Source of the DNA: Clostridia bacterium
GTDB taxonomy: Bacteria; Bacillota; Peptococcia; Peptococcales; BICA1-8
Assembly (NCBI GenBank): GCA_030154225.1
Contig: JASKKI010000022.1
Location: 1-34,521, forward strand
DNA: 34,521 bases
Direction: 5' to 3'
The position numbers and the translations under genes were made by a program. Each line of letters starts with the position of its first letter. Within the stretch, counting starts at the first letter, position 1. This document shows positions 14,837 to 22,333 of the stretch, piece after piece. The notes beneath the pieces were generated by a model. The model was not told where the DNA came from, did not search any database, and was given only the letters and a program-made list of their open reading frames with translations.

Positions 14837-15669
14837 CCACATCCACCCCCATGACATTGTTCTTGAGCTAAGGCTCTTTTTTCTTCATCTTTGTAATAAA
14901 CTAACCTTCTCATAGCTAATTCAAAATCCACCAGGTGACCGTCAAATTCTGGTCCATCTACACAAGCAAATTTGGTTTCTTCTCCTACTTGTACCCTGCA
15001 AGCCCCGCACATACCTGTACCATCAACCATAATGGGATTTAAACTTACTATTGTTTTTATTTGGTGTGGTCTTGTTACGTCTGCCACTGAACGCATCATT
15101 ACCATGGGTCCAATAGCCCATACCCTGTCAATTTCTTTTTCCGATAAAACTTGTTTTAGCACATCTGTTACAAAGCCTTTATAACCAACACTACCATCAT
15201 CGGTAGCAATTAATAATTCATCACTTACAGCCTGCATTTTTTCTACCCAAAATAATAAGTTTTCACACCTGGCTCCAACAATAGATATTACTTTATTTCC
15301 TACCTCTTTTAAAGCCCTGGCTATTGGATATATGGGAGCAATACCTACTCCCCCACCTATACAAACTACTGTTCCATAGTTTTCAATTTCTGAAGGTTCA
15401 CCTAAGGGGCCTACTAAATCTAAAAGAAAATCTCCTTTTTTCATTTGTCCCATTCTTAGGGTAGTTCTCCCTACTTCTTGAAAGATTAAGGTAATTGAAC
15501 CTGATTCCTTGTTAAAATCAGCAATAGTCAGAGGAATTCTCTCCCCTTTTTCGGCAATTCTGACAATTACAAATTGACCTGCTTTTGCTTTATTAGCTAT
15601 CTGCGGTGCTTCTATTTCTAACAAACCTAAATTTTCTCCAATTTTTTCTTGATGTATAATTTTATACAT
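14827..15669 (-). CDS. nfnA: NfnA, small subunit of the electron-bifurcating transhydrogenase
   Basis: NfnA is a ferredoxin-NADP reductase-like subunit with FAD and NAD(H) sites and one [2Fe-2S] cluster. The FAD-binding barrel occupies about residues 1-98 (ERIPLTIADF, VGPLGEPS). The nucleotide domain begins at VVCIGGGVGIAPIYPIAR. The cluster site is D216, C221, C224 and C236 in MVDGTGMCGACR and FACVDGPEF; an Asp plus three Cys is the known NfnA ligand set. A short Cys/Gly-rich tail (QCHGGGCGCH) closes the protein, and its codons also form the ribosome-binding site of nfnB. At 280 residues it is full length. The gene follows the TsaD paralogue without a gap. Confidence 0.9.
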   Translation of the reverse strand: MYKIIHQEKIGENLGLLEIEAPQIANKAKAGQFVIVRIAEKGERIPLTIADFNKESGSITLIFQEVGRTTLRMGQMKKGDFLLDLVGPLGEPSEIENYGTVVCIGGGVGIAPIYPIARALKEVGNKVISIVGARCENLLFWVEKMQAVSDELLIATDDGSVGYKGFVTDVLKQVLSEKEIDRVWAIGPMVMMRSVADVTRPHQIKTIVSLNPIMVDGTGMCGACRVQVGEETKFACVDGPEFDGHLVDFELAMRRLVYYKDEEKRALAQEQCHGGGCGCH

Positions 15670-16632
15670 TTAGTAAACACCTCCGTGTCCCGTTTTGGCA
15701 ATAAGACTGGCCCCTACTGCATTATCACTGCTAAAAACAGGATCTGCAAATAATAATTTGAGGTCAGTTGTATTTTCTAATCTTTCTTTTAAAGTAGTTC
15801 GTATATATTTGTTCCTAGCAACTCCCCCAACAAATAAAAAGTATTTTAAATTATTTTTATCATACACGTTAATAATCAATTTTTCCAGTGTATTTATTAG
15901 GCAGTTTTCTACTCCACGGGCAATATCACTGTAATTTTCACCTTTGGAAATTAATCGCTGAGCATGGCTTTCCGGCCCGGAAAAACTAAAATTTAAATTA
16001 TTAACTGAAATAGGAAAAATACAGGGTTTAATACTTTTTTGGGCTAATTCCTCCAACTGTGGCCCTGCAGGAAAACTTAAACCCATTTTAACACCAACCC
16101 GGTCTATAAATTGCCCGGCATGTAAATCACTGGTACCTCCTATTTTATCAATAAAAAATTTTACAGGTCTATATTCTTTTAGGGAAACTTTCAAAACCTC
16201 TGTAGTTCCCCCTGAAATATGAATAGCATTAAAATCTCTAATTAATTTTTGTCCACAGGACCATATACCGGCCATTAGATGACCTTCTTGGTGGGTAGTT
16301 TCAATTAATGGAATATCTAAAGTTTTGGCTAAAACCTGAGCAATTGTTAACCCCACTAGAAAAACAGGCATATAAGAATTTTCTTCCGGTCTGGGTTTTA
16401 CACTTACCCCAATAGTATTAATACTTTTTTTGTCTACTTTATCAAATAAGTTTGCAAAAAGCAGAGGAAAGTTTTTTATATGCTGGAAAACTGCTTCCGA
16501 TTGTCTTAAACCTAATCCTCCAGTCTTAACGTTTAATAATAATCTTTTATCTGCTATTAAATTTTGTTTATCATCTGTTATTGCCACAGAAGTAGTATAA
16601 TTACTAGTATCAATACCTAAATATAATGCCAT
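15670..16632 (-). CDS. TsaD/Kae1-like paralogue (M22 family ASKHA protein)
   Basis: This 320-residue protein has the ASKHA ATPase fold of the M22 family. It opens with LGIDTSNYTTSVAI, carries a metal site HQEGH at the position of the TsaD HxxxH motif, IHISGGTTEVL and the ATP-binding KYFLFVGGVARN. It differs from genuine TsaD in its shorter length and N-terminal motif (DTSN in place of DTSCDDT). Many Clostridia carry both, and this paralogue near nusB is of unknown function. A role in t6A synthesis is possible but unlikely if a true tsaD exists elsewhere. It starts at an ATG 2 nt after nusB. Confidence 0.82.
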   Translation of the reverse strand: MALYLGIDTSNYTTSVAITDDKQNLIADKRLLLNVKTGGLGLRQSEAVFQHIKNFPLLFANLFDKVDKKSINTIGVSVKPRPEENSYMPVFLVGLTIAQVLAKTLDIPLIETTHQEGHLMAGIWSCGQKLIRDFNAIHISGGTTEVLKVSLKEYRPVKFFIDKIGGTSDLHAGQFIDRVGVKMGLSFPAGPQLEELAQKSIKPCIFPISVNNLNFSFSGPESHAQRLISKGENYSDIARGVENCLINTLEKLIINVYDKNNLKYFLFVGGVARNKYIRTTLKERLENTTDLKLLFADPVFSSDNAVGASLIAKTGHGGVY

Positions 16633-16634
16633 TC

Positions 16635-17039
16635 TTACTCACCATAGATTCTTATAATTTTGTCTAATATACCATTAATAAACTTAGGGGACTCTTCAGA
16701 TCCAAAAATTTTGGCCAGCTCAATAGCTTCATTCAGTGCTGCCTTATTAGGTATATCTTCACAATATAACATTTCAAAAATTGCTAAACGTAAAAGGTTA
16801 CGATCTACACTAAGCATTCTATCCACTTTCCAATCCACTGCATATTTTTCAATAGTTTTGTCTATGTCTTTTAAATTTGATAAGGTCCCTGTTACCAGGC
16901 GCCGGCAGAAAGCTTTATCTCCTTCATCTAAGTTTAATTCACCAAAGCATAGGGCTAGTGCGACTTCAAAATCATTTTTTCCTACATCTACTTGGTAGAT
17001 AATTTGAAAAGCAATTTCTCTGACCTGACGACGTTTCAA
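16635..17039 (-). CDS. nusB: Transcription antitermination factor NusB
   Basis: NusB binds boxA RNA with S10 (NusE) and supports antitermination of rRNA operons. The all-helical 134-residue protein has the family start RRQVREIAFQIIYQVDVG, and the C-terminal signature AIFEMLYCEDIPNKAALNEAIELAKIFG. The start is a TTG at 17039, 8 nt behind AAGGAGG. It follows the DUF2273 gene by 13 nt. Confidence 0.95.
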   Translation of the reverse strand: MKRRQVREIAFQIIYQVDVGKNDFEVALALCFGELNLDEGDKAFCRRLVTGTLSNLKDIDKTIEKYAVDWKVDRMLSVDRNLLRLAIFEMLYCEDIPNKAALNEAIELAKIFGSEESPKFINGILDKIIRIYGE

Positions 17040-17052
17040 ACTAATTGCCTCC

Positions 17053-17277
17053 TTATTTTTTATCCTTAAAAAGCTTTTGCACTAAATCATTAAAACTTTC
17101 ATTTTCATCTAAACGTTTTCCAATAATAAAACCTATATAAATACAAATGGTTATAAATACTGTTTCCAAAAGTCCCACAGTTATAACCAATATACTAAAT
17201 ATCAAGCCGATCAAAACACCTATTGTTTTTCCCCTGTGGTATGTAAATAGTTCCTCGATAATTTTTTCTAAACCCAC
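17053..17277 (-). CDS. DUF2273 small membrane protein
   Basis: This 74-residue protein has two hydrophobic segments, IGVLIGLIFSILVITVGLL and VFITICIYIGFIIGKRLDE, and a charged C-terminal tail. It matches DUF2273 proteins, which regularly accompany AmaP and Asp23. I start it at the GTG at 17277, 5 nt behind GGGGGTGG; an upstream TTG at 17292 has no such site. Its role is unknown; a structural part in the envelope-stress module is the usual guess. Confidence 0.82.
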   Translation of the reverse strand: MGLEKIIEELFTYHRGKTIGVLIGLIFSILVITVGLLETVFITICIYIGFIIGKRLDENESFNDLVQKLFKDKK

Positions 17278-17295
17278 ATCTACCACCCCCAAAAA

Positions 17296-17829
17296 TTACT
17301 CCACTCTACTTTTGGCCTCATTACTTAATTTTGTAATTAATATTCTAACTTCCTCAACATCAATACCGGCTACTTTAGAAAAATACTCTTTTACTTTATT
17401 TTGAATTTGAGTTGTTGTCTCGGGAATATTCATTTCCGGTGCTAAGTTCACCTGCATGAAAATAGCAATCCCATTGGGAGTACATTTGATTACAGGCTTT
17501 GATTCCTTAACTCCCTGCACTTGTTTAGCTACTTTACCAGCCATATGTTCTAAAGCATTAATTGTAATTTTTATCTTCCCTAAAGAGGTCACAACAACCT
17601 CTGTCTGGGTCGGAGTTCTGTTTTTAAAAGTATTCCGTAAAACTGTAATGCCCACTAAAATTCCCAGTAATCCCAAAATACCTAAAACCCACCTTTCATT
17701 TACACTTGTTAATAAACTGTCGAGATAGGTTAAAGGGGTTGTCCAACCCAGGGCTAAGCCAACGGCAAGAGTTGAAATAGTAAATAATAATAATGCAAAC
17801 AAAATGCGAAATATTCTTTCCGACTGCAT
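17296..17829 (-). CDS. amaP: AmaP, alkaline shock response membrane anchor protein
   Basis: AmaP anchors Asp23 to the cytoplasmic membrane in staphylococci. The 177-residue protein has two N-terminal membrane helices (FRILFALLLFTISTLAVGLAL and VLGILGLLGILVGITVL), then an Asp23-like domain including TSLGKIKITINALEHMAGKVA and NIPETTTQIQNKVKEYF. It lies between asp23 and DUF2273. A strong hairpin separates it from asp23 and may reduce its expression relative to Asp23. Confidence 0.88.
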   Translation of the reverse strand: MQSERIFRILFALLLFTISTLAVGLALGWTTPLTYLDSLLTSVNERWVLGILGLLGILVGITVLRNTFKNRTPTQTEVVVTSLGKIKITINALEHMAGKVAKQVQGVKESKPVIKCTPNGIAIFMQVNLAPEMNIPETTTQIQNKVKEYFSKVAGIDVEEVRILITKLSNEAKSRVE

Positions 17830-17890
17830 TTTGGATAATGCCTCCTTTTTATAAGAAAGATGTTTTAAAACACCACTACTATAACTAGTT

Positions 17891-17919
17891 TTAGGTAGAC
17901 CCCAAAAGGATCTACCTAA
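17891..17919 (-). other. Strong stem-loop in the asp23-amaP gap
   Basis: On the minus strand TTAGGTAGATCC (17919-17908) pairs with GGGTCTACCTAA (17902-17891) over 12 bp with one G-T wobble. It begins 4 nt after the asp23 stop. No T run follows, so it is not a standard terminator; mRNA 3'-end protection or partial attenuation would fit. Confidence 0.6.
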
Positions 17920-17923
17920 CAGT

Positions 17924-18343
17924 TTACCGTACCCTTAAACCATGTTCATCATCTTTACTTTCGTTTTTTTTAAAAGCAACTCCCTGAACATGAATATTGA
18001 TTTCCACTACTTTAAGTCCGGTCATACTTTCCACTGCATTTTTAACATTTCGTTGGATTTGTAGAGCCACATCAGGGATCCGGGCACCAAATTCTACTAC
18101 AACAAATAAATCAATTGCAGCTTCTTTTTCTCCTACTTCAACTTTAACACCTTTGGAAAGATTTTTTCTACCAAGCATTTCGGCTATTCCAGCAGACACA
18201 CCACCGCTCATACCAGCAACACCTTTTACTTCCGTTGCCGATAGACCTGCTATTATCGCTACCACTTCGTCCGCAACCTTAATTATCCCAAGATCATTAC
18301 GGTCAACTGTATCTAAACTTTCTTTATTATTAATTGTTTCCAA
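17924..18343 (-). CDS. Asp23/Gls24 family envelope stress protein
   Basis: Asp23 family proteins are abundant, membrane-associated proteins linked to cell-envelope homeostasis. The 139-residue protein has the family core VADEVVAIIAGLSATEVKGV, GMSGGVSAGIAEMLG, GVKVEVGEKEAAIDLFVVVE and the C-terminal VVEINIHVQGVAF. It is followed by amaP and DUF2273, completing the usual module, and it lies between spoIIIAH and nusB. A sigma-A-like promoter is present upstream. Confidence 0.92.
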   Translation of the reverse strand: METINNKESLDTVDRNDLGIIKVADEVVAIIAGLSATEVKGVAGMSGGVSAGIAEMLGRKNLSKGVKVEVGEKEAAIDLFVVVEFGARIPDVALQIQRNVKNAVESMTGLKVVEINIHVQGVAFKKNESKDDEHGLRVR

Positions 18344-18391
18344 TTTTAAAACACCTCAATTCCTCTTAATGAAATATTTAATTACAGAAAC

Positions 18392-18420
18392 ATTATATCA
18401 AACAAAAAGGATTTATTAAA
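18392..18420 (-). promoter_or_regulatory. Candidate sigma-A promoter for the asp23-nusB operon
   Basis: On the minus strand a perfect TATAAT (18397-18392) is preceded at 17 nt by TTTAAT (18420-18415), which matches only three of six consensus -35 positions. It lies about 50 bp before the asp23 start, in a 171-bp gap after spoIIIAH. Confidence 0.5.
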
Positions 18421-18487
18421 CAAAGAAACCATTTTATTCATATTATTCAACTATTATAACCAAAAAAACATGCAAATAGATATTATA

Positions 18488-18516
18488 AAATCCAGTTCCA
18501 GAAAAGACCCGGATTT
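18488..18516 (-). terminator. Intrinsic terminator after spoIIIAH
   Basis: On the minus strand AAATCCGGGTC pairs imperfectly with GGAACTGGATTT (outer 6 bp perfect, then a wobble and one mismatch), and TTTTATAAT follows. It begins at the spoIIIAH stop codon and would separate the sporulation operon from asp23. Confidence 0.5.
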
Positions 18517-19099
18517 ATTCTTTAGGAATAATTGCAATTTGTTCTAATTTTGAACCAGTAGCCCTAATAACTAAATCTCCGATTCTTGTAATATCTGTTG
18601 GGGTAAGATTTTCTTTTTTCACAACTACAGTTGTATTATTGGGTTCAACCAATACAACTACTTCCTCATAACCCTTTGCTTTTAACAGATTTTCTGCTTT
18701 AATTTCAGCAGCAATGCTTTCTGAAATAGCGAATAATCTATCTTGAGCTTTATTCCGTACTTCTTGAGAAGAATTAGGATTATTAACAATTTCTTTTAAT
18801 AATTCTATTTGGGCATCCCTTCCTTTATTTTTTTTCATCCTAAATTCAACGAAAAAATTATTTGAATTTTTTAATTGATCTACATTAACCAGTGGATCTA
18901 AATCTTGTAAAGGGTTATGGGTATTATTTCCTTGAACGGGTTGACTAATAATTTCAACAGAACTTTCTGGTGTTTTCTCGTTTTTTTCCGTCACCAGAGA
19001 TGAATCACTAAACCCCGTATATCCCATATATATAAAGGATAATGATAATACAACAAGAGCAAATATGGTTAAATTTCTCAATCGTAATAAAACTATCAT
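18515..19099 (-). CDS. spoIIIAH: SpoIIIAH, mother-cell side of the SpoIIQ-AH channel
   Basis: SpoIIIAH has one membrane anchor and a ring-forming extracellular domain that meets forespore SpoIIQ to build the feeding-tube channel. The anchor is at about residues 8-28 (NLTIFALVVLSLSFIYMGYTG), followed by a low-complexity linker. The YscJ/FliF-like domain follows, with FFVEFRMKKNKGRDAQIE, NPNSSQEVRNKAQDRL and the final LVIRATGSKLEQIAIIP. The ATG at 19099 follows GTAGGTGA. It is the last gene of spoIIIA and ends at a hairpin. Confidence 0.95.
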   Translation of the reverse strand: MIVLLRLRNLTIFALVVLSLSFIYMGYTGFSDSSLVTEKNEKTPESSVEIISQPVQGNNTHNPLQDLDPLVNVDQLKNSNNFFVEFRMKKNKGRDAQIELLKEIVNNPNSSQEVRNKAQDRLFAISESIAAEIKAENLLKAKGYEEVVVLVEPNNTTVVVKKENLTPTDITRIGDLVIRATGSKLEQIAIIPKE

Positions 19100-19107
19100 T
19101 TTTTCAC

Positions 19108-19737
19108 CTACTTTCCTTTAGGAAGTACAGTTACTCTATGGGCAGGGATATTGAGTAAAGTCTGTACTGCTTCACTTATTCTTTCTCTTATAATTAAATC
19201 ACTGGCTCCTTGAGCTACAACCATCACTCCTACCACTTGAGGTCGAATTTCTTTTATTATCACCGGTTCATCTTTACCCTGAGTCATATTTTTCATAACT
19301 ACCTGGGCATCTTCCCGAATTTCATCCGTTGAACGGGTACTACCGTCTTGTGCCTTTTCAGTTACTATAGTTTTATCTACCTTTTGGTTCAAAGCGTACT
19401 TATATTCCGGACTTGATTCCAAAGTTAGATTAACTGCAACCTCTCCTACACCGGCAATCTGACTTAAAATAGTTGCCAAACTTTTTTCCATTTGCTTTTC
19501 TGTTAGGGCTAAACTACTTATAATTTCAGTTTGGGAATTTTCCAGATTTTTATTTTCCATAACTGCATTTATTTGGCTTTGTTTTTTACTTGAAACTAAA
19601 TCACCAAATGACATGGTAGCAATACCAAGTACAGCAACTAAAACTAACCAGATTATATACCTGCGTTGTTTACCATTTACTTTCAAACCACTTTTACTCT
19701 TATCTTCAGGAAACAATGACTTTATTAAATCACCCAT
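19108..19737 (-). CDS. spoIIIAG: SpoIIIAG, ring-forming stage III sporulation protein
   Basis: SpoIIIAG assembles a large ring in the outer forespore membrane as part of the SpoIIIA-SpoIIQ complex. The 209-residue protein has a membrane helix at about residues 28-47 (YIIWLVLVAVLGIATMSFGD). The ring-building domain contains QIAGVGEVAVNLTLESSPEY, the beta-insert VIIKEIRPQVVGVMVVAQGA and ISEAVQTLLNIPAHRVTVLP. The ATG at 19737 is preceded by AAAGGAGG. It lies 8 nt before spoIIIAH. Confidence 0.95.
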   Translation of the reverse strand: MGDLIKSLFPEDKSKSGLKVNGKQRRYIIWLVLVAVLGIATMSFGDLVSSKKQSQINAVMENKNLENSQTEIISSLALTEKQMEKSLATILSQIAGVGEVAVNLTLESSPEYKYALNQKVDKTIVTEKAQDGSTRSTDEIREDAQVVMKNMTQGKDEPVIIKEIRPQVVGVMVVAQGASDLIIRERISEAVQTLLNIPAHRVTVLPKGK

Positions 19738-19755
19738 TATTTAATAACCTCCTTT

Positions 19756-20376
19756 TCAATAAAAGATAACTTCTATGTTTTCTTTTTCTAAACTATAGTA
19801 ATTGGAAATTACATTAATTATCTTTTCTTTAATTTGAGTATAAATTTTTTCTTGTGTACGAGAAACCGGTTCGTTTTTCTCACCAATTTGTATGTTTACC
19901 GGCTCAACAGGTTTTACTAGTTGAAACTGGGTCTTATTTTCTCCCGGATTAACCCATACAGTTGCATATTTTATCCTTCCTATAGCACCTACTTTATTTA
20001 CGGGTTCAACTTTTACCGAACATTGGACCTGACCAACATTTGGTATTAATTTTATCAGCGCTTCCATCTGTTTCTCAATCCTTTTACGGTATTCTAAAAA
20101 TGCCTGTTCCTGTTGAATATTTACTATTTTCTGCCCCTGGGCTAAAACAGTATCTACTTTATGCTCAGGTAAGGTTGATAATTGCCAAGCAGATAATTCA
20201 TAGTCATCACTTAAAATTCCAATAAGAGGATTAAGGATGGCCAGCAAAACGAAGAGACCCATTACAACTTTAATCAGACGCTGCATGTTATTGTTGGGTA
20301 GAAGCATATCTAAAAAATTTGTTAACAATATGATTATTACAACATTTTTTACAATATCACTTATTGCTTGTAACAT
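19756..20376 (-). CDS. spoIIIAF: SpoIIIAF, stage III sporulation membrane protein
   Basis: SpoIIIAF has two N-terminal membrane helices (SDIVKNVVIIILLTNFLDML and MGLFVLLAILNPLIGIL) and a soluble ring-building-like C-terminal domain with QVQCSVKVEPVNK and the final YYSLEKENIEVIFY. The open frame extends to 20403, but the ATG at 20376 behind GTAGGTGAT gives the expected start MLQAISDIVKNV and 206 residues. A 102-bp gap with heptamer repeats separates it from spoIIIAE, the only sizeable gap inside the operon. Confidence 0.93.
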   Translation of the reverse strand: MLQAISDIVKNVVIIILLTNFLDMLLPNNNMQRLIKVVMGLFVLLAILNPLIGILSDDYELSAWQLSTLPEHKVDTVLAQGQKIVNIQQEQAFLEYRKRIEKQMEALIKLIPNVGQVQCSVKVEPVNKVGAIGRIKYATVWVNPGENKTQFQLVKPVEPVNIQIGEKNEPVSRTQEKIYTQIKEKIINVISNYYSLEKENIEVIFY

Positions 20377-20389
20377 AGTATCACCTACC

Positions 20390-20433
20390 AGTTTATTAGT
20401 CACCAGGTATCTAGTTGTTCGTTATTCGTATTT
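20390..20433. repeat. Degenerate heptamer repeats between spoIIIAE and spoIIIAF
   Basis: Plus-strand units AGTTTATT, AGTCACC, AGGTATCT, AGTTGTT, CGTTATT and CGTATTT run head to tail with 7-8 nt period. They share phase and AG starts with the tract at 9905-9947. The remainder of the gap shows no gene or clear promoter. Confidence 0.45.
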
Positions 20434-20478
20434 TTAGTAGTAATTAATGTTTTTACTTTTACACTGTACACTCTTTTA

Positions 20479-21666
20479 CTATCTCAGCATTACAGTAATG
20501 TTGGCGGTTGTAACAATTATTATGATAGCTAAAAAGAACATTAAAGCTACTGTCGCTACTGCAGCAAAAACCATTAATAAACTATTGCCCATACTTTGAA
20601 TGGTATCGGCAATTGCCGGATCACCTATGGATTGGATAAGAGCAGCCGCTATCTTATAAATAATTACAATAGCTAATATTTTTAAAACGGGAAACAGTGT
20701 TATAAATCCAATAACCATAAGTCCCACCAAACCTACTGCATTTTTTAGTAATAAAGAACCCCCGATAATAGCTTCCAATACATCAGCAAACATCCCCCCG
20801 ACCACGGGAATAAAAGCTCCTGTCATAAACTTTGCGGTCCTTAACGAAATACCATCTGCTATGGCTCCCCCTACCCCTTGTATACTAAGGGCACCAATAA
20901 ATAAGGTAAGAGATAAACCAAGAAAAAACATAGTTGCTTCCTTTAATAAACCAGCTAATCTACTTACCTTAAATTTATCTGAAATATTATTAACAATTTT
21001 CAAAACCGCTTCAAGATATATCAAAGGAAAAATTATTGTACTAAATAATGTGCTTAATACTCCTAATGTAACCAAAATAAAAGGATGTAAAATTGCAGTA
21101 GTAGTAAATGCCCCCAAAGCTGCTAACAATGTTAAAAGAACGGGCATTAAAGCTTGCATAAAAGTAACCATTTTTTCAATAGCCTGTTTACCTATTTCCA
21201 TGGTCATTTGAAAGGAACTAATGACCAGTGTGATTAGGACCAAAAAACTTATTGCATGGGCTAATTTAGCTATTGTACCTTTCTCAAAAGCATTTTGCAG
21301 ATTAGCTAAAACTGCACATATAACTGAAAGAAGTACCAATTTACCCATCAATGTTAAATTTGCTCCAACTTCTTTTAATAAATACTTGATACTACCATTT
21401 AAAATTTCTTGAGGCTTTAACTTGATATTTCCATTTTTCAATTCTTTAATAGCTTCATTTATAGAGAATTGAGGAATAAACTGATTCATTTCTTCATCTA
21501 TTTGGGTTATTAATTTTTCAACTTCCCGGACATCTAATACTTGTAATTGTTTTTCCGCCATCTTCTGTAAACTATTAGCCTCTACCTGGGAGGCTAAACA
21601 TAGGAGAGGGTTTATCAATAAAGATAATAAAATAATAATAATAAAGATAATATTTATCCTTTTCAT
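20479..21666 (-). CDS. spoIIIAE: SpoIIIAE, polytopic stage III sporulation membrane protein
   Basis: SpoIIIAE is a polytopic protein of the SpoIIIA channel, suggested to act as a permease-like core. It has an N-terminal signal-like helix (INIIFIIIILLSLLINPLLCL), then a soluble segment up to about residue 100 and at least seven hydrophobic segments, including the conserved GVGGAIADGISLRTAKFMTG and VVGGMFADVLEAIIGGSLLLKN (split here by family position). The start is the ATG at 21666, 7 nt behind AAGGTGG; an in-frame TTG two codons upstream is too close to that site. The length of 395 residues matches the family. Confidence 0.94.
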   Translation of the reverse strand: MKRINIIFIIIILLSLLINPLLCLASQVEANSLQKMAEKQLQVLDVREVEKLITQIDEEMNQFIPQFSINEAIKELKNGNIKLKPQEILNGSIKYLLKEVGANLTLMGKLVLLSVICAVLANLQNAFEKGTIAKLAHAISFLVLITLVISSFQMTMEIGKQAIEKMVTFMQALMPVLLTLLAALGAFTTTAILHPFILVTLGVLSTLFSTIIFPLIYLEAVLKIVNNISDKFKVSRLAGLLKEATMFFLGLSLTLFIGALSIQGVGGAIADGISLRTAKFMTGAFIPVVGGMFADVLEAIIGGSLLLKNAVGLVGLMVIGFITLFPVLKILAIVIIYKIAAALIQSIGDPAIADTIQSMGNSLLMVFAAVATVALMFFLAIIIIVTTANITVMLR

Positions 21667-21678
21667 TAGCAAACCACC

Positions 21679-22065
21679 TTATGGAATTAGTCTGACAATT
21701 GTCTCTAATATGGCTACTATTATGGGAATTGCTAGTACCATAATAATAATTTTGGCTGCAAATTCTATCTTACCAGCGATGGATTCTGTACCTGCATCCC
21801 GACAAATTTGAGCACCAAATTCAGCAATATAAGCTATACCAATAATTTTAAAAATGGTGGTTAAATAAAACATATTTATATTAGCCTTTAGGGCCAAATC
21901 TTCAAATACTTGTAAGATAGCCTGGATTTTATCCATCATCAGGATAAATACTAGGGCTGCAAAGGCTAAACTAAGCTGAATTGCAAATTCACCTTTACGT
22001 TCCTTCAGAATAATATAAAAAACTGTTGAAATTAATCCTAATCCGACTATTTGCAATATTTCCAT
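21679..22065 (-). CDS. spoIIIAD: SpoIIIAD, stage III sporulation membrane protein
   Basis: SpoIIIAD is a small protein with three or four membrane helices in the SpoIIIA complex. The family segments EILQIVGLGLISTVFYIILK, TTIFKIIGIAYIAEFGAQIC and AAKIIIMVLAIPIIVAILET are all present. I start it at the ATG at 22065 behind AGAGGTG, giving 128 residues, rather than at the GTG at 22074, which overlaps the ribosome-binding site. It follows spoIIIAC by 12 nt. Confidence 0.95.
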   Translation of the reverse strand: MEILQIVGLGLISTVFYIILKERKGEFAIQLSLAFAALVFILMMDKIQAILQVFEDLALKANINMFYLTTIFKIIGIAYIAEFGAQICRDAGTESIAGKIEFAAKIIIMVLAIPIIVAILETIVRLIP

Positions 22066-22077
22066 AGAAAACACCTC

Positions 22078-22275
22078 TTAATATAAAGAAAAAACCGAAC
22101 GGACATAATCGAAAAGACCGGAGAGGAGTTGAATTACCATAAATAAAACTACTGTTACTCCTGCTAATGTAGCTAAGTGTGCCTGATCCTCCTTACCAAA
22201 AGATTTTAGAACACAATGGAGCACAGCTGTTAAAATACCTATGCCTGCAATTTTAAAAACAATTCCAATATCCAA
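22078..22275 (-). CDS. spoIIIAC: SpoIIIAC, stage III sporulation membrane protein
   Basis: This 65-residue protein has two membrane helices, with the family sequence DIGIVFKIAGIGILTAVLH and VLKSFGKEDQAHLATLAGV. The start is a TTG at 22275, immediately behind AAAGGAGG with 6-7 nt spacing. The longer open frame to 22302 would add nine residues not found in the family and has no ribosome-binding site. It is related in fold to SpoIIIAD, its neighbour. Confidence 0.94.
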   Translation of the reverse strand: MDIGIVFKIAGIGILTAVLHCVLKSFGKEDQAHLATLAGVTVVLFMVIQLLSGLFDYVRSVFSLY

Positions 22276-22333
22276 GATTATTCCTCCTTTAAAAATAGGC
22301 AAAATAGGGTAACTTATTTTAGGGTTAAAGGAA

